A stretch of 64,000 nt of DNA from Cellulosimicrobium sp. CUA-896. GTDB taxonomy: Bacteria; Actinomycetota; Actinomycetes; Actinomycetales; Cellulomonadaceae. Every line of letters starts with the position of its first letter. The stretch's first letter is position 1. Positions 24,148 through 34,362 of this stretch are shown piece after piece. The notes below the pieces were generated by a model. The model saw nothing but the letters and a program-made list of their open reading frames with translations, did no database searches and was not told the DNA's origin. The stretch is taken from positions 1 to 64,000 of the forward strand of contig NZ_MKKH01000078.1 in the NCBI RefSeq assembly GCF_001942335.1, in the 5' to 3' direction. The translations under genes and the position numbers were made by a program.

Positions 24148-24192
24148 GTGCAGACGATTCTTCTCGTAGTACTTCCTGAGCGCGCCGGCTGA
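24148..24192 (+). CDS. ilvB leader peptide (branched-chain amino-acid attenuator)
   Basis: 14-codon ORF reading (M)[13 protein letters not shown] with six consecutive branched-chain codons (Ile-Leu-Leu-Val-Val-Leu). Its start is next to the predicted transcription start. A hairpin-plus-U-tract follows 32 nt after its stop, before ilvB. This is the expected layout of transcription attenuation by charged tRNA(Ile/Leu/Val): ribosome stalling in the leader would prevent the terminator. Similar BCAA-codon leaders are known upstream of acetolactate synthase genes in enterobacteria and in corynebacteria. Too short for automatic calling. Confidence 0.8.
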   Translation: MQTILLVVLPERAG

Positions 24193-24223
24193 GGCCACGC
24201 ACACAGGCTTCGTCAGCGCGCTC

Positions 24224-24264
24224 ACCCCTCGTCCAGCCCGTCATCCCGGGTCCGAGGGGTTTTT
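24224..24264 (+). terminator. ilvB attenuator terminator
   Basis: ACCCCTCG (24224-24231) pairs with CGAGGGGT (24253-24260), followed by a U-run (24260-24264). An earlier alternative pairing is visible between GAGCGCG (24178-24184), at the end of the leader ORF, and CGCGCTC (24217-24223), directly abutting the terminator arm. That offers the usual mutually exclusive geometry. Confidence 0.75.
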
Positions 24265-24461
24265 GTTGCCACCACAACCGCACAGCCCGCACGGCGCGAC
24301 CGGCCCACCACGGCCCCGCGACTGCCGCCCCGCGTGACCCGCGGCCCACGGCACCCGCACGCGCGACCCGCACGACCGCACCACCCACGGTCGGCTCCGG
24401 ATCCGGCGGAGCGTCCCCCGGGACGCCCGCCGGGCCGAGGCCACGACACGCAGGAGACACC

Positions 24462-26351
24462 ATGGCCCAGGGTCCCACCCCGGCAGCCGCGCGACCGGAG
24501 GCCCCCGCGCCGACCGCCGCGCCGAAGCCCGCCCCGACGCCGGCGTCCGTCGCCCCCCGGACCGACGCGCGCCGCGCACCGTCCCGGCCCGCGGCGGCCG
24601 GTGAGGAGATGACGGGCGCGCAGTCGATCGTCCGCTCGCTCGAGGAGGTCGGCGCCGAGGTCGTCTTCGGCATCCCGGGTGGTGCGATCCTGCCGACGTA
24701 CGACCCGCTCATGGACTCGACGCGGTTGCGGCACATCCTCGTGCGCCACGAGCAGGGCGGCGGGCACGCGGCCCAGGGCTACGCGCACGCCACCGGCCGG
24801 GTCGGCGTGACCATGGCGACCTCCGGCCCCGGGGCGACGAACCTCGTGACGCCGATCGCCGACGCGAACATGGACTCGATCCCGCTCGTCGCGATCACCG
24901 GCCAGGTCGCCGAGTCGCTCATCGGGACGGACGGCTTCCAGGAGGCCGACATCGTCGGCATCACCATGCCGATCACCAAGCACTCCTACCTGGTCACCGA
25001 CCCCGCCGAGATCCCGCGGACGATCGCCGAGGCGTTCCACATCGCGTCCACCGGGCGTCCCGGGCCGGTGCTCGTCGACATCGCGAAGTCGGCGATGCAG
25101 TCGACGGCCCCCTTCTCCTGGCCGCAGGACGTCCACCTGCCCGGCTACCACCCGGTGACGAAGCCGCACAGCAAGCAGATCCGCGAGGCCGCGCGTCTCC
25201 TGGCGTCGTCCCGGCGTCCGGTGCTCTACGTCGGCGGCGGCGTCGTGCGCGCGGACGCGGCCGCGGAGCTGCGGCGCCTGGTCGACCTGTCCGGCGCGGC
25301 CGTCGTGACGACCCTCATGGCTCGCGGGGCGGTCCCCGACACGCACCCGCAGAACCTCGGCATGCCGGGCATGCACGGGACCGTGCCCGCCGTGGCCGCC
25401 CTGCAGAAGGCCGACCTCATCGTGTCGCTCGGCGCGCGGTTCGACGACCGCGTGACCGGCAAGCTCTCGAGCTTCGCCCCGCACGCCGCGATCGTGCACG
25501 CCGACATCGACCCCGCCGAGATCGGCAAGAACCGCGACGTGGACGTGCCGATCGTCGGCCACCTCAAGGAGGTCCTCGCCGACCTCGTGCCGGAGCTCGA
25601 GCGCGAGCACGCCGCCCACGGCAAGCCCGACGTCGAGGCCTGGTGGCACCAGATCGACGACTGGCGCGAGACCTACCCGCTCGGGTACACCGAGCCGGAC
25701 GACGGCCACCTGGCGCCGCAGTACGTCATCTCGCGGCTCGGCGAGCTCGCGGGCCCGGAGGCGATCTACGCCGCGGGCGTCGGGCAGCACCAGATGTGGG
25801 CCGCGCAGTTCATCCGCTACGAGCACCCGCGCACGTGGATCAACTCGGGCGGCCTCGGCACCATGGGCTTCTCGATCCCCGCGGCGATGGGGGCGAAGGT
25901 CGGACGCCCGGACGCCACCGTGTGGGCGATCGACGGCGACGGCTGCTTCCAGATGACCAACCAGGAGCTCGCGACCTGCACGATCAACGAGATCCCGATC
26001 AAGGTCGCGCTGATCAACAACAGCTCGCTGGGCATGGTGCGGCAGTGGCAGACGCTGTTCTACGACATGCGCTACTCCAACACCGACCTGCACACCGGGC
26101 ACGGCACCCGCCGCGTGCCCGACTTCGTCAAGCTCGCCGACGCGTACGGGTGCGAGGGCATCCGCGTCGAGTCGGCCGGCGAGGTGGACGCGGCGATCAA
26201 GCGCGCCATGGAGATCGACGACCGCCCCGTCGTCGTCGACTTCACCGTCTCGCGCGACGCCATGGTCTGGCCGATGGTCGCCGCCGGCGTGAGCAACGAC
26301 GACATCCAGTACGCGCGCGGCATCTCGCCCGCGTGGGACCGGGAGGACTGA
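24462..26351 (+). CDS. ilvB: acetolactate synthase, large catalytic subunit
   Basis: ThDP-, FAD- and Mg-dependent enzyme (629 aa) condensing two pyruvates to acetolactate, or pyruvate with 2-ketobutyrate to acetohydroxybutyrate. An Ala/Pro-rich N-terminal extension (~1-47) precedes the catalytic start [20 protein letters not shown]. The catalytic Glu lies in the [20 protein letters not shown] block. The ThDP-binding motif [12 protein letters not shown]...NN lies at about 492-528. ATG 24462 has AGGAG 6 nt upstream. It is the first gene of ilvB-ilvN-ilvC and is preceded by a leader-peptide attenuator, so transcription is probably tuned to BCAA-tRNA charging. Confidence 0.96.
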   Translation: MAQGPTPAAARPEAPAPTAAPKPAPTPASVAPRTDARRAPSRPAAAGEEMTGAQSIVRSLEEVGAEVVFGIPGGAILPTYDPLMDSTRLRHILVRHEQGGGHAAQGYAHATGRVGVTMATSGPGATNLVTPIADANMDSIPLVAITGQVAESLIGTDGFQEADIVGITMPITKHSYLVTDPAEIPRTIAEAFHIASTGRPGPVLVDIAKSAMQSTAPFSWPQDVHLPGYHPVTKPHSKQIREAARLLASSRRPVLYVGGGVVRADAAAELRRLVDLSGAAVVTTLMARGAVPDTHPQNLGMPGMHGTVPAVAALQKADLIVSLGARFDDRVTGKLSSFAPHAAIVHADIDPAEIGKNRDVDVPIVGHLKEVLADLVPELEREHAAHGKPDVEAWWHQIDDWRETYPLGYTEPDDGHLAPQYVISRLGELAGPEAIYAAGVGQHQMWAAQFIRYEHPRTWINSGGLGTMGFSIPAAMGAKVGRPDATVWAIDGDGCFQMTNQELATCTINEIPIKVALINNSSLGMVRQWQTLFYDMRYSNTDLHTGHGTRRVPDFVKLADAYGCEGIRVESAGEVDAAIKRAMEIDDRPVVVDFTVSRDAMVWPMVAAGVSNDDIQYARGISPAWDRED

Positions 26352-26416
26352 GCGGAATGCAGCTGCAGCGGAACGCCGTCTCGATCCGACCCCTGTCAAC
26401 GGAGGACTGACCTCTC

Positions 26417-28153
<1,737 letters not shown>

Positions 28154-28185
28154 TCCCTCGCTGAGCCGTCCGCGCTCACCTCGAC

Positions 28186-28286
28186 GGGGTGGGTGACGCG
28201 TGCTGCGCCGGTCTACCATCCGCGCCTCGTGCCTCGGCGCTCCCGCCAGGCCCGACCACGACCGCGCAGCACGCGTCACCCACCCC
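28186..28286. repeat. covarying Y-shaped intergenic element, copy B
   Basis: Perfect 23-bp inverted repeat (28186-28208 with 28264-28286) whose sequence is unrelated to that of copy A. Inside, ACCATCC, a 5-bp hairpin GCGCC/GGCGC (28222-28226, 28236-28240) with loop TCGTGCCTC, and TCCCGCCAGGCCCG repeat the unpaired motifs of copies A and C. At the inner end of the outer stem GGTC/GACC continues the pairing apart from one unmatched base. It lies 120 nt downstream of ilvC. Confidence 0.85.
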
Positions 28287-28423
28287 TGGTGCGTCTCGCC
28301 CTGGGCTCCGGGCCGCCTTCCGTGGCCCCCGGCGTCGGGCGGTCCTGCGCGGGTGGGGCGACACGGGCGGGACGAACACGCCGAGACCGGGCACTTCGCC
28401 TCTGGGTGGGGGAGGATGCCTGC

Positions 28424-28989
28424 ATGAGTGCAGCACAGGGGGACGCGATGGCGGACCGTCAGGAGCGGGACGCGACGGCGTCCACGTCGGTCGAGGGTAC
28501 GGACGAGCAGGCGCGGGAGATCCTCGCGTTCTGGGAGCCGCGCGGCCGAGCGCGGGCATCGGGCGGGTCGGGGTCGTGATCGGCACCGGCGCGCGGGAGA
28601 GCCTCCCGCCGCCGGCGTGGTCGTTCGGCGACAACCCGCGTCTGGCCGACACGCTCCTCGCCGCGGTGCTGTCGGGAGCCAAGACCGCGACGTCGTCGTC
28701 GCTGTGGGAGTACGACGACGGCGAGACGCCGGTCCCCGAGAAGGGTGAGCTGTCGATCCTGCTGGACGGGGCCGGCCACCCCCGGGCGCTGATCCGCACG
28801 ACGTCGGTCGAGGTCGTGCCGTTCGGCGACGTCGGGGCCGACTTCGCCCTGGCGGAGGGGGAGGGCGACACGACGGGGGACGAGTGGCGCGAGGGGCATC
28901 GCGGGTACTTCTCCCGCGTGCTCGAGCGGGACGTCCCCGACGACATGCCCGTGGTGTGCGAGCGGTTCGAGCTGCGTTACCCGCGCTGA
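28424..28989 (+). CDS. ASCH-domain protein; one 1-nt deletion in this sequence
   Basis: About 188 aa when repaired. ASCH domains have a PUA-like fold and are thought to bind RNA or modified nucleosides; no specific role is known here. The core reads FGDNPRLADTLLAAVLSGAK (about 66-85), SSLWEYDDGE, GHPRALIRTTSVEVVPF and the late W-REGHRGYFSR motif, typical of the YqfB/ASCH group. The N-terminal 40 residues are in another frame, rejoined by one missing C near 28538 (GAGCCCGCG read GAGCCGCG). ATG 28424 has GGAGG 8 nt upstream. It sits between ilvC and leuB without obvious functional connection. Confidence 0.8.
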
Positions 28990-29045
28990 GCGGCGGGCGC
29001 CGTCCGCACCGTGAGATCACCGTCCCGGCAGGTGGTTCCCGGGCG

Positions 29046-29051
29046 TAGGGT
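29046..29051 (+). promoter_or_regulatory. -10 hexamer for leaderless leuB
   Basis: TAGGGT is followed by exactly 7 nt and the leuB ATG at 29059, with no Shine-Dalgarno sequence. Confidence 0.55.
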
Positions 29052-29058
29052 CGCTCGC

Positions 29059-30101
29059 ATGACGCGCACCATCGATCTGGCGGTCGTCGCCGGTGACGGC
29101 ATCGGTACCGAGGTCGTCGAGCAGGGCCTGGCCGTGCTGGAGTCGGTCCTGGCCGGTTCCGGCGTAAGGTCACGACGACGCCGTTCGACCTGGGCGCGCG
29201 CCGCTGGCACGCGACGGGTGAGACGCTGACGGACGCCGACCTCGAGGCGATCCGCGGGCACGACGCGATCCTGCTGGGCGCCATCGGCGACCCCGGCGTC
29301 CCGTCCGGCGTCCTCGAGCGCGGCCTGCTGCTCAAGCTGCGCTTCGCGCTCGACCACTACGTCAACCTGCGCCCCGGGAAGCTGTACCCGGGCGTCACGT
29401 CCCCGCTCGCCGACCCGGGCGAGATCGACTTCGTCGTGGTCCGCGAGGGCACCGAGGGGCCGTACGTGGGCAACGGTGGTGCGCTGCGCACCGGGACGCC
29501 GCACGAGATCGCGACCGAGGTGTCGGTGAACACGGCGTTCGGGGTCGAGCGCGTCGTCCGCGACGCGTTCGCCCGTGCGCAGGCGCGCCCGCGCAAGCAC
29601 CTCACGCTCGTGCACAAGCACAACGTGCTCGTCCACGCCGGCCACCTGTGGCGCCGCACGGTCGAGGCGGTGAACGCCGAGTTCCCCGACGTGACCACCG
29701 ACTACCTGCACGTGGACGCCGCGACGATCTTCCTCACGACGAAGCCGTCGCGCTTCGACGTCATCGTCACGGACAACCTCTTCGGCGACATCCTCACGGA
29801 CCAGGCCGCGGCGATCACCGGCGGCATCGGGCTGGCGGCGTCGGCGAACATCAACCCGGACCGCTCTGCGCCGTCGATGTTCGAGCCGGTCCACGGCTCG
29901 GCGCCCGACATCGCGGGTCAGGGCAAGGCCGACCCGACGGCGACCGTGCTGTCCGTCGCGCTGCTGCTCGACCACCTGGGCCTGCCCGACGCGGCGCGTC
30001 GCGTCGAGGCGGCCGTCGCGGCCGACCTCGCCGAGCGGGGGAGCCGAGTACGCTCGACGGCCGAGGTGGGCCGCGAGCTCGCCGCTCGCGCCGCCGGCTG
30101 A
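29059..30101 (+). CDS. leuB: 3-isopropylmalate dehydrogenase; one 1-nt deletion in this sequence
   Basis: NAD-dependent oxidative decarboxylase of leucine synthesis, about 347 aa when repaired. The N-terminus [19 protein letters not shown] is in one frame. After restoring one G near 29164 (GGCGGTAAGG read GGCGTAAGG) the rest follows: [45 protein letters not shown], the metal site [21 protein letters not shown] and [20 protein letters not shown]. With cimA in the window it could also serve the citramalate route to 2-ketobutyrate, where the same enzyme oxidises 3-methylmalate. leuA, leuC and leuD are not in the window. Confidence 0.94.
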
Positions 30102-30304
30102 CCTCGCCGGTCACCGGCCGGTCACCGGCAGACCGCGCCGCCCGCACCCGCGGAGCGGCCGGTCCCCTCGCCTCGGTCGTCGCCCCGGACCGGAACCCTC
30201 CCGTTCTGACCCGGTGACGCCGCCCCGTCCCGTGCCGCCCTCCCGGGCGCACGGTTCGTGGAAAACTAGGCGGAGACCACCCGGGTCGCCAGGTGAAAGG
30301 CCTC

Positions 30305-31444
30305 ATGATGAGCACCCCGCTTGCAGCGCAGCACGAGCCGTCCTCCTCGACGGAGGACCTCATCGCTCTCTTCGACGTCCGCCCCTCCGACGCGCCGCGC
30401 CCCGCGGAGGAGCGGGAGGCCGCGATCGCGGCCCCCAAGTTCGGCACGGTCTTCACGGACCACATGGCGCGGATCAGCTGGAGCTCGACCGACGGGTGGA
30501 CGGACCGGCGCATCGAGAAGTACGGCCCGCTCCAGCTCGACCCGGCGACCGCCGTCCTGCACTACGCGCAGGAGATCTTCGAGGGCATGAAGGCGTACCG
30601 CCACGCCGACGGGTCGGTCTGGACCTTCCGCCCGGAGGCCAACGCCGCGCGCTTCGCGCGCTCCGCGCACCGTCTCGCCCTGCCCGCCCTGCCGGTCGAC
30701 GACTTCGTCGCCTCCATCACGGCGCTCGTGCGCACCGACGTCGAGTGGGTCCCCTCCGGCGAGGAGGCGAGCCTGTACCTGCGGCCGTTCATGTACGCGT
30801 CGGAGGCGTTCCTCGGGGTGCGGCCGTCCCTCGAGGCCGAGTACCTCGTCATCGCCTCGCCCGTCGGCCCGTACTTCTCCGGCGGCGTGAAGCCGGTGTC
30901 GATCTGGGTCGACCGGGAGTACAGCCGCGCGGGTGCCGGCGGGACGGGCGCCGCCAAGTGCGGCGGCAACTACGCCTCGAGCCTGCTGCCGCAGGTCGTC
31001 GCCCAGCAGCACGGGTGCGAGCAGGTCTGCTTCCTCGACTCGGCGACGCGTACGCACCTCGAGGAGCTCGGCGGCATGAACGTGTTCGTCGTGCGCGCCG
31101 ACGGCTCCGTCGAGACCCCCGAGCTCACGGGGTCGATCCTCGAGGGCGTCACCCGGTCGTCGATCATCCAGCTCCTCACGGACCGCGGGCACGAGGTCGT
31201 CGAGCGCCGCATCCCCCTCACCGACCTGCTGGACGGCATCCGCGAGGGGTCCGTCACCGAGGTGTTCGCGTGCGGCACGGCCGCCGTGATCACGCCGATC
31301 GGCCGGCTCGCCGGGTCGGACTTCGACGTGACGATCGGTGACGGTGATGCCGGGCAGCTCACGATGGCGATCCGCACCGAGCTCACGGACATCCAGACCG
31401 GCCGGGCCGCGGACCGGCACGGGTGGCTGCGCCGGCTCGCCTGA
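30305..31444 (+). CDS. ilvE: branched-chain amino-acid aminotransferase
   Basis: PLP enzyme (about 379 aa) transferring amino groups from glutamate to the keto acids of Val, Leu and Ile. Fold-type IV, long actinobacterial form: FTDHMARISWSSTDGWTDRR, LHYAQEIFEGMKAYRH (about 80-95), LRPFMYASEAFLGVRP, the Schiff-base Lys in GTGAAKCGGNYASSLLPQ, LEELGGMNVFVV and FACGTAAVITPIGRL. I prefer ATG 30305 or the adjacent ATG 30308, preceded by GAAAGG; a GTG at 30293 is also in frame. Intact. It converges on the membrane-protein gene at 31515 with a strong terminator between. Confidence 0.95.
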   Translation: MMSTPLAAQHEPSSSTEDLIALFDVRPSDAPRPAEEREAAIAAPKFGTVFTDHMARISWSSTDGWTDRRIEKYGPLQLDPATAVLHYAQEIFEGMKAYRHADGSVWTFRPEANAARFARSAHRLALPALPVDDFVASITALVRTDVEWVPSGEEASLYLRPFMYASEAFLGVRPSLEAEYLVIASPVGPYFSGGVKPVSIWVDREYSRAGAGGTGAAKCGGNYASSLLPQVVAQQHGCEQVCFLDSATRTHLEELGGMNVFVVRADGSVETPELTGSILEGVTRSSIIQLLTDRGHEVVERRIPLTDLLDGIREGSVTEVFACGTAAVITPIGRLAGSDFDVTIGDGDAGQLTMAIRTELTDIQTGRAADRHGWLRRLA

Positions 31445-31459
31445 CCGCACCTGCCGACG

Positions 31460-31493
31460 GCGGGGCGCGCCTCGTGGTGGAGGCGCGCCCCGC
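31460..31493. terminator. bidirectional terminator
   Basis: GCGGGGCGCGCCTC-GTGGTG-GAGGCGCGCCCCGC is a perfect 14-bp stem with a 6-nt loop between convergent genes. Confidence 0.85.
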
Positions 31494-31514
31494 GCTCTTG
31501 GATCGCCCCGACGG

Positions 31515-32108
31515 TCAGCCGGCGGGACGCCGGACGATGGTGCGACCCGCCACTCCGGCGAGCAGCGACCACACCGCGACGCCGATGAGCAGGTTCACGA
31601 GTCCCGAGAGCGCCGCCGCGGTCACGTCGCTCGTCCACGCGAACGGCAGGACGGCGATGACGACGATGACGAGCGCCATGATCCAGCCGAAGAACGCCCG
31701 CGGGCGGGGCGTGCTGAGGATGAGCAGGTGCAGCAGGCCGGCCGCGAGCAGCGCGAGGATCGCGCCGTCGATCGCGTAGGCCGCCTGCTGCGAGCCGGTG
31801 GCGAAGACGTCGGGCGGGGGCACCAGGGCGATCTGGAAGATGCGCTCGAAGACGATGACGGCGATGAGCCCGATGAGTGCGGCGACCAGGGCGGTCGCGG
31901 CGGCGCCCGCCCAGAACCGGCCGGCCTCCACCGTGAGCCGCGGGTCGGACGGGCTGGTCGTGCGCTCCGGTGCCGGGAAGTCACCCCGACGGTCGGACGG
32001 CGGCACCGCCGGCGGCTGACCGTAGCCGCCCGCGGCGGGCTGGGCGGGCGGCTGCCCGTACCGCCGCGTCTCGGCGCGCTGGGGGTCGTACCCGTTCGGG
32101 TCGCTCAT
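31515..32108 (-). CDS. four-helix membrane protein with Pro/Gln-rich N-terminus, function unknown
   Basis: 197-aa integral membrane protein that I do not recognise. Residues 1-65 are hydrophilic and rich in Pro, Gln, Gly and Tyr (RRYGQPPAQPAAGGYGQPP). Four hydrophobic segments follow: FWAGAAATALVAALIGLIAV (~69-88), AIDGAILALLAAGLLHLLIL (~114-133), FFGWIMALVIVVIAVLPFAW (~141-160) and LSGLVNLLIGVAVWSLLAGV (~168-187). This resembles small actinobacterial DUF6069-type proteins, but I am not sure. ATG 32108 with GGGAGTGACC upstream on the minus strand. It is divergent from the cimA leader region. Confidence 0.75.
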   Translation of the reverse strand: MSDPNGYDPQRAETRRYGQPPAQPAAGGYGQPPAVPPSDRRGDFPAPERTTSPSDPRLTVEAGRFWAGAAATALVAALIGLIAVIVFERIFQIALVPPPDVFATGSQQAAYAIDGAILALLAAGLLHLLILSTPRPRAFFGWIMALVIVVIAVLPFAWTSDVTAAALSGLVNLLIGVAVWSLLAGVAGRTIVRRPAG

Positions 32109-32228
32109 GGTCACTCCCTCGGTCGGTCCGGTCGCTCGATCCCGTACGTCGGCGCGCACGCCCCGCCCCGACCGACGGCGTGCCCACAGGATGGACGCCG
32201 TTCCGTCGCGGCGAGGACGTGTGGCACC

Positions 32229-32267
32229 ATGTGCGATGTGACACACGTCTCGCTCATTATCGAGTAG
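32229..32267 (+). CDS. cimA leader peptide (branched-chain amino-acid attenuator)
   Basis: Twelve-codon ORF MCDVTHVSLIIE, ending TAG at 32265. A GTG at 32238 (MTHVSLIIE) is an alternative start and would sit 7 nt after CACCAT. The run Val-Ser-Leu-Ile-Ile supplies branched-chain codons next to the stop. A 9-bp hairpin starts at the stop codon and a terminator with U-tract follows, then cimA. The arrangement parallels the ilvB leader and suggests attenuation by isoleucine/leucine tRNA charging. Confidence 0.72.
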   Translation: MCDVTHVSLIIE

Positions 32268-32324
32268 CGCGTCCGGAAGCACCCGTCGGACGCGCAGACC
32301 TCCCGCACCCCGGGGGGTCTTTTT
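32267..32324 (+). terminator. cimA attenuator: leader hairpin and terminator
   Basis: First hairpin: GCGCGTCCG (32267-32275) with CGGACGCGC (32287-32295), a perfect 9 bp starting at the leader stop codon. Second hairpin: AGACCTCCC (32296-32304) with GGGGGGTCT (32312-32320) followed by a U-run to 32324. The second is a canonical intrinsic terminator about 60 nt before cimA. The first could be opened or covered by a stalled ribosome. Confidence 0.75.
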
Positions 32325-32384
32325 GTTGCCGGGCACACCCCGCACGGCACGCGCGCACCCCAGCGAACGGCAGGAAGAGGCACG

Positions 32385-34034
32385 ATGACCTCCGTGACGA
32401 CCCCCGTGACGACCCCGCGGGTCTTCCACGTCTACGACACGACCCTGCGCGACGGCGCACAGCAGGAGGGCATGAACCTCTCCGTCGCCGACAAGCTCGC
32501 CATCGCCCCGCTGCTCGACGAGCTGGGCGTCGGGTTCGTCGAGGGCGGGTGGCCCGGCGCCGTGCCGAAGGACACCGAGTTCTTCCGCCGCGCGGCGAAG
32601 GAGCTCGACCTGCGCAACGCCGTCCTCGCCGCGTTCGGGGCGACGCGCAAGGCCGGTGTGCGGGCGTGGGACGACGCGCAGGTGCGCGCGCTCCTCGACT
32701 CCGAGGCGCCCGTCGTCACGCTCGTCGCGAAGTCCGACGTCCGGCACGTCGAGCGCGCGCTGCGCACCACGCGCGACGAGGGCCTCGCGATGATCACCGA
32801 CACCGTCGCGTTCCTCGTGGGCGAGGGGCGGCGCGTCGTCGTCGACGCCGAGCACTTCTTCGACGGCTACCGGTACGACGCCGCGTTCACGCGCGCCGCG
32901 GTCACCGCCGCGTTCGAGGCCGGGGCCGAGGTCGTCGCGCTGTGCGACACCAACGGCGGCATGCTGCCCACCTGGGTCGCCGAGACCGTGGCGGAGCTGC
33001 GCGACACGGTGGGGCTCGTCCACGGCCGCGACGCGCAGCCCGGCGACCCGCTGCTCGGGATGCACGCGCACAACGACTCCGGCTGCGCCGTCGCGAACAC
33101 CCTGGCGGCGGTCGAGGCCGGCGCGGCGCACGTCCAGGGCACCGTCAACGGGTACGGGGAACGCACGGGCAACGTCGACCTGCTCACCGTCGTCGCGAAC
33201 CTCGAGCTCAAGCACGGCCTGCGCACGCTCGTCGGCGAGGGCCTGGAGGACGCCACGCGCATCGCCCACGCCGTCGCCGAGATCACCAACATCTCCCCGT
33301 ACGCGCGCCAGCCGTACGTCGGGTCGAGCGCGTTCGCGCACAAGGCCGGCCTGCACGCCAGCGCGATCAAGGTCGACCCCGACCTCTACCAGCACATCGA
33401 CCCGACGACCGTCGGCAACGACATCCGCATGCTCGTCTCCGACATGGCGGGCCGCGCGTCGATCGAGCTCAAGGGCCGCGAGCTCGGCTTCGACCTGGCC
33501 GGCCAGGGCGAGCTGCTCACCCGCGTGACGAACCGCGTGAAGGACGACGAGGCCCGCGGCTACACGTACGAGGCCGCCGACGCGTCGTTCGAGCTGCTGC
33601 TGCGCGAGGAGATCGCGGGCGAGCGGCCCGGGTACTTCCGCGTCGAGAGCTGGCGCACCATCGTCGAGCGCGTCGGCGGCCGCGGCACCGAGGCGAAGGC
33701 CGAGGCGACCGTCAAGCTCCGCGCCGGCGGCGAGCGCATCGTCACCACGGGCGAGGGCAACGGGCCCGTGAACGCGCTCGACCACGCCCTGCGTCTCGCG
33801 CTCACGCGGGTGTACCCGGAGATCGAGGCGTACGAGCTCATCGACTTCAAGGTGCGCATCCTCGACACCGAGCAGGGCACCGACGCGATCACCCGCGTCC
33901 TCATCGAGACCACCGACGGCGTGTCCTCCTGGTCGACGGTCGGCGTCGGCCCGAACCTCATCGAGGCGGCATGGGAGGCGCTGACCGACTCGGCGATCTT
34001 CGGGCTGGTGCACGCGGGGGTCGAGCCGCGCTGA
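32385..34034 (+). CDS. cimA: (R)-citramalate synthase
   Basis: HMGL-like TIM-barrel enzyme (549 aa) that condenses pyruvate and acetyl-CoA to citramalate, giving a threonine-independent route to 2-ketobutyrate for isoleucine. The barrel starts [20 protein letters not shown] (about 13-32); the QQEG after RDGA, rather than QSPG, separates this group from 2-isopropylmalate synthase. [22 protein letters not shown] carries the metal histidines. The C-terminal LeuA-dimer/allosteric domain (about 400-549) probably binds isoleucine. ATG 32385 with AGGAAGAGG upstream. Intact. It is preceded by a BCAA leader peptide and attenuator and followed by covarying element C. Confidence 0.9.
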   Translation: MTSVTTPVTTPRVFHVYDTTLRDGAQQEGMNLSVADKLAIAPLLDELGVGFVEGGWPGAVPKDTEFFRRAAKELDLRNAVLAAFGATRKAGVRAWDDAQVRALLDSEAPVVTLVAKSDVRHVERALRTTRDEGLAMITDTVAFLVGEGRRVVVDAEHFFDGYRYDAAFTRAAVTAAFEAGAEVVALCDTNGGMLPTWVAETVAELRDTVGLVHGRDAQPGDPLLGMHAHNDSGCAVANTLAAVEAGAAHVQGTVNGYGERTGNVDLLTVVANLELKHGLRTLVGEGLEDATRIAHAVAEITNISPYARQPYVGSSAFAHKAGLHASAIKVDPDLYQHIDPTTVGNDIRMLVSDMAGRASIELKGRELGFDLAGQGELLTRVTNRVKDDEARGYTYEAADASFELLLREEIAGERPGYFRVESWRTIVERVGGRGTEAKAEATVKLRAGGERIVTTGEGNGPVNALDHALRLALTRVYPEIEAYELIDFKVRILDTEQGTDAITRVLIETTDGVSSWSTVGVGPNLIEAAWEALTDSAIFGLVHAGVEPR

Positions 34035-34091
34035 CGGCGTTGCTGGGTCCGCGGTCGACCTCCGCGGGCGGACCTCTGCGGGTGGACCTTC

Positions 34092-34176
34092 GCGGACGGG
34101 GTCGCGGGTCTACCATCCGGCCGCTCGTGCCTCGCGGCCTCCCGCCAGACCCGCCACGACCCGCGACCCCGCCCGC
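34092..34176. repeat. covarying Y-shaped intergenic element, copy C
   Basis: Outer stem of 14 perfect pairs (34097-34110 with 34158-34171), extended by four more after one mismatch (34092-34095 with 34173-34176). Inside lie ACCATCC, a 6-bp hairpin GGCCGC/GCGGCC (34119-34124, 34134-34139) with loop TCGTGCCTC, and TCCCGCCAGACCCGCCA. Unpaired motifs match copies A and B while both stems differ. It lies 58 nt downstream of cimA and abuts a 14-bp tandem repeat. Confidence 0.85.
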
Positions 34177-34235
34177 TCCGGCCCGCCCGCTCCGGCCCGC
34201 CCGCTCCGGCCCGCCCGCTCCGGCCCGCCCGCTCG
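34172..34235. repeat. 14-bp tandem repeat, about 4.5 copies
   Basis: The unit CCCGCTCCGGCCCG is repeated exactly four times (34172-34227) followed by a partial CCCGCTCG. It starts inside the right arm of covarying element C, so it may have arisen by slippage from that arm. No coding potential seen; nothing further is recognised from 34236 to the -10 at 34351. Confidence 0.9.
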
Positions 34236-34350
34236 TCCGGACGTCCTGGCTCGGCCGCTCGCCCCGGCGCCACCGCTGCGCGCGGTCGGTCTGGTCCGGC
34301 TGGTCGTCGGTCCCGTGCCCGGTGCGGCTCGAGCGCCGAGCTGGCGGGCT

Positions 34351-34356
34351 TAGGCT
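34351..34356 (+). promoter_or_regulatory. -10 hexamer for leaderless lipoate ligase gene
   Basis: TAGGCT followed by 6 nt and GTG 34363; no Shine-Dalgarno. Confidence 0.5.
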
Positions 34357-34362
34357 GGGCGG

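Noticed and set aside
24143-24169. ATG at 24143 as the start of the ilvB leader
   Set aside because: It is in a different frame giving MPCRRFFS, without branched-chain codons; the GTG at 24148 gives the regulatory peptide and fits the transcription start.
34172-34235. Tandem array as a possible CRISPR fragment
   Set aside because: Units are 14 bp and directly contiguous with no spacers.
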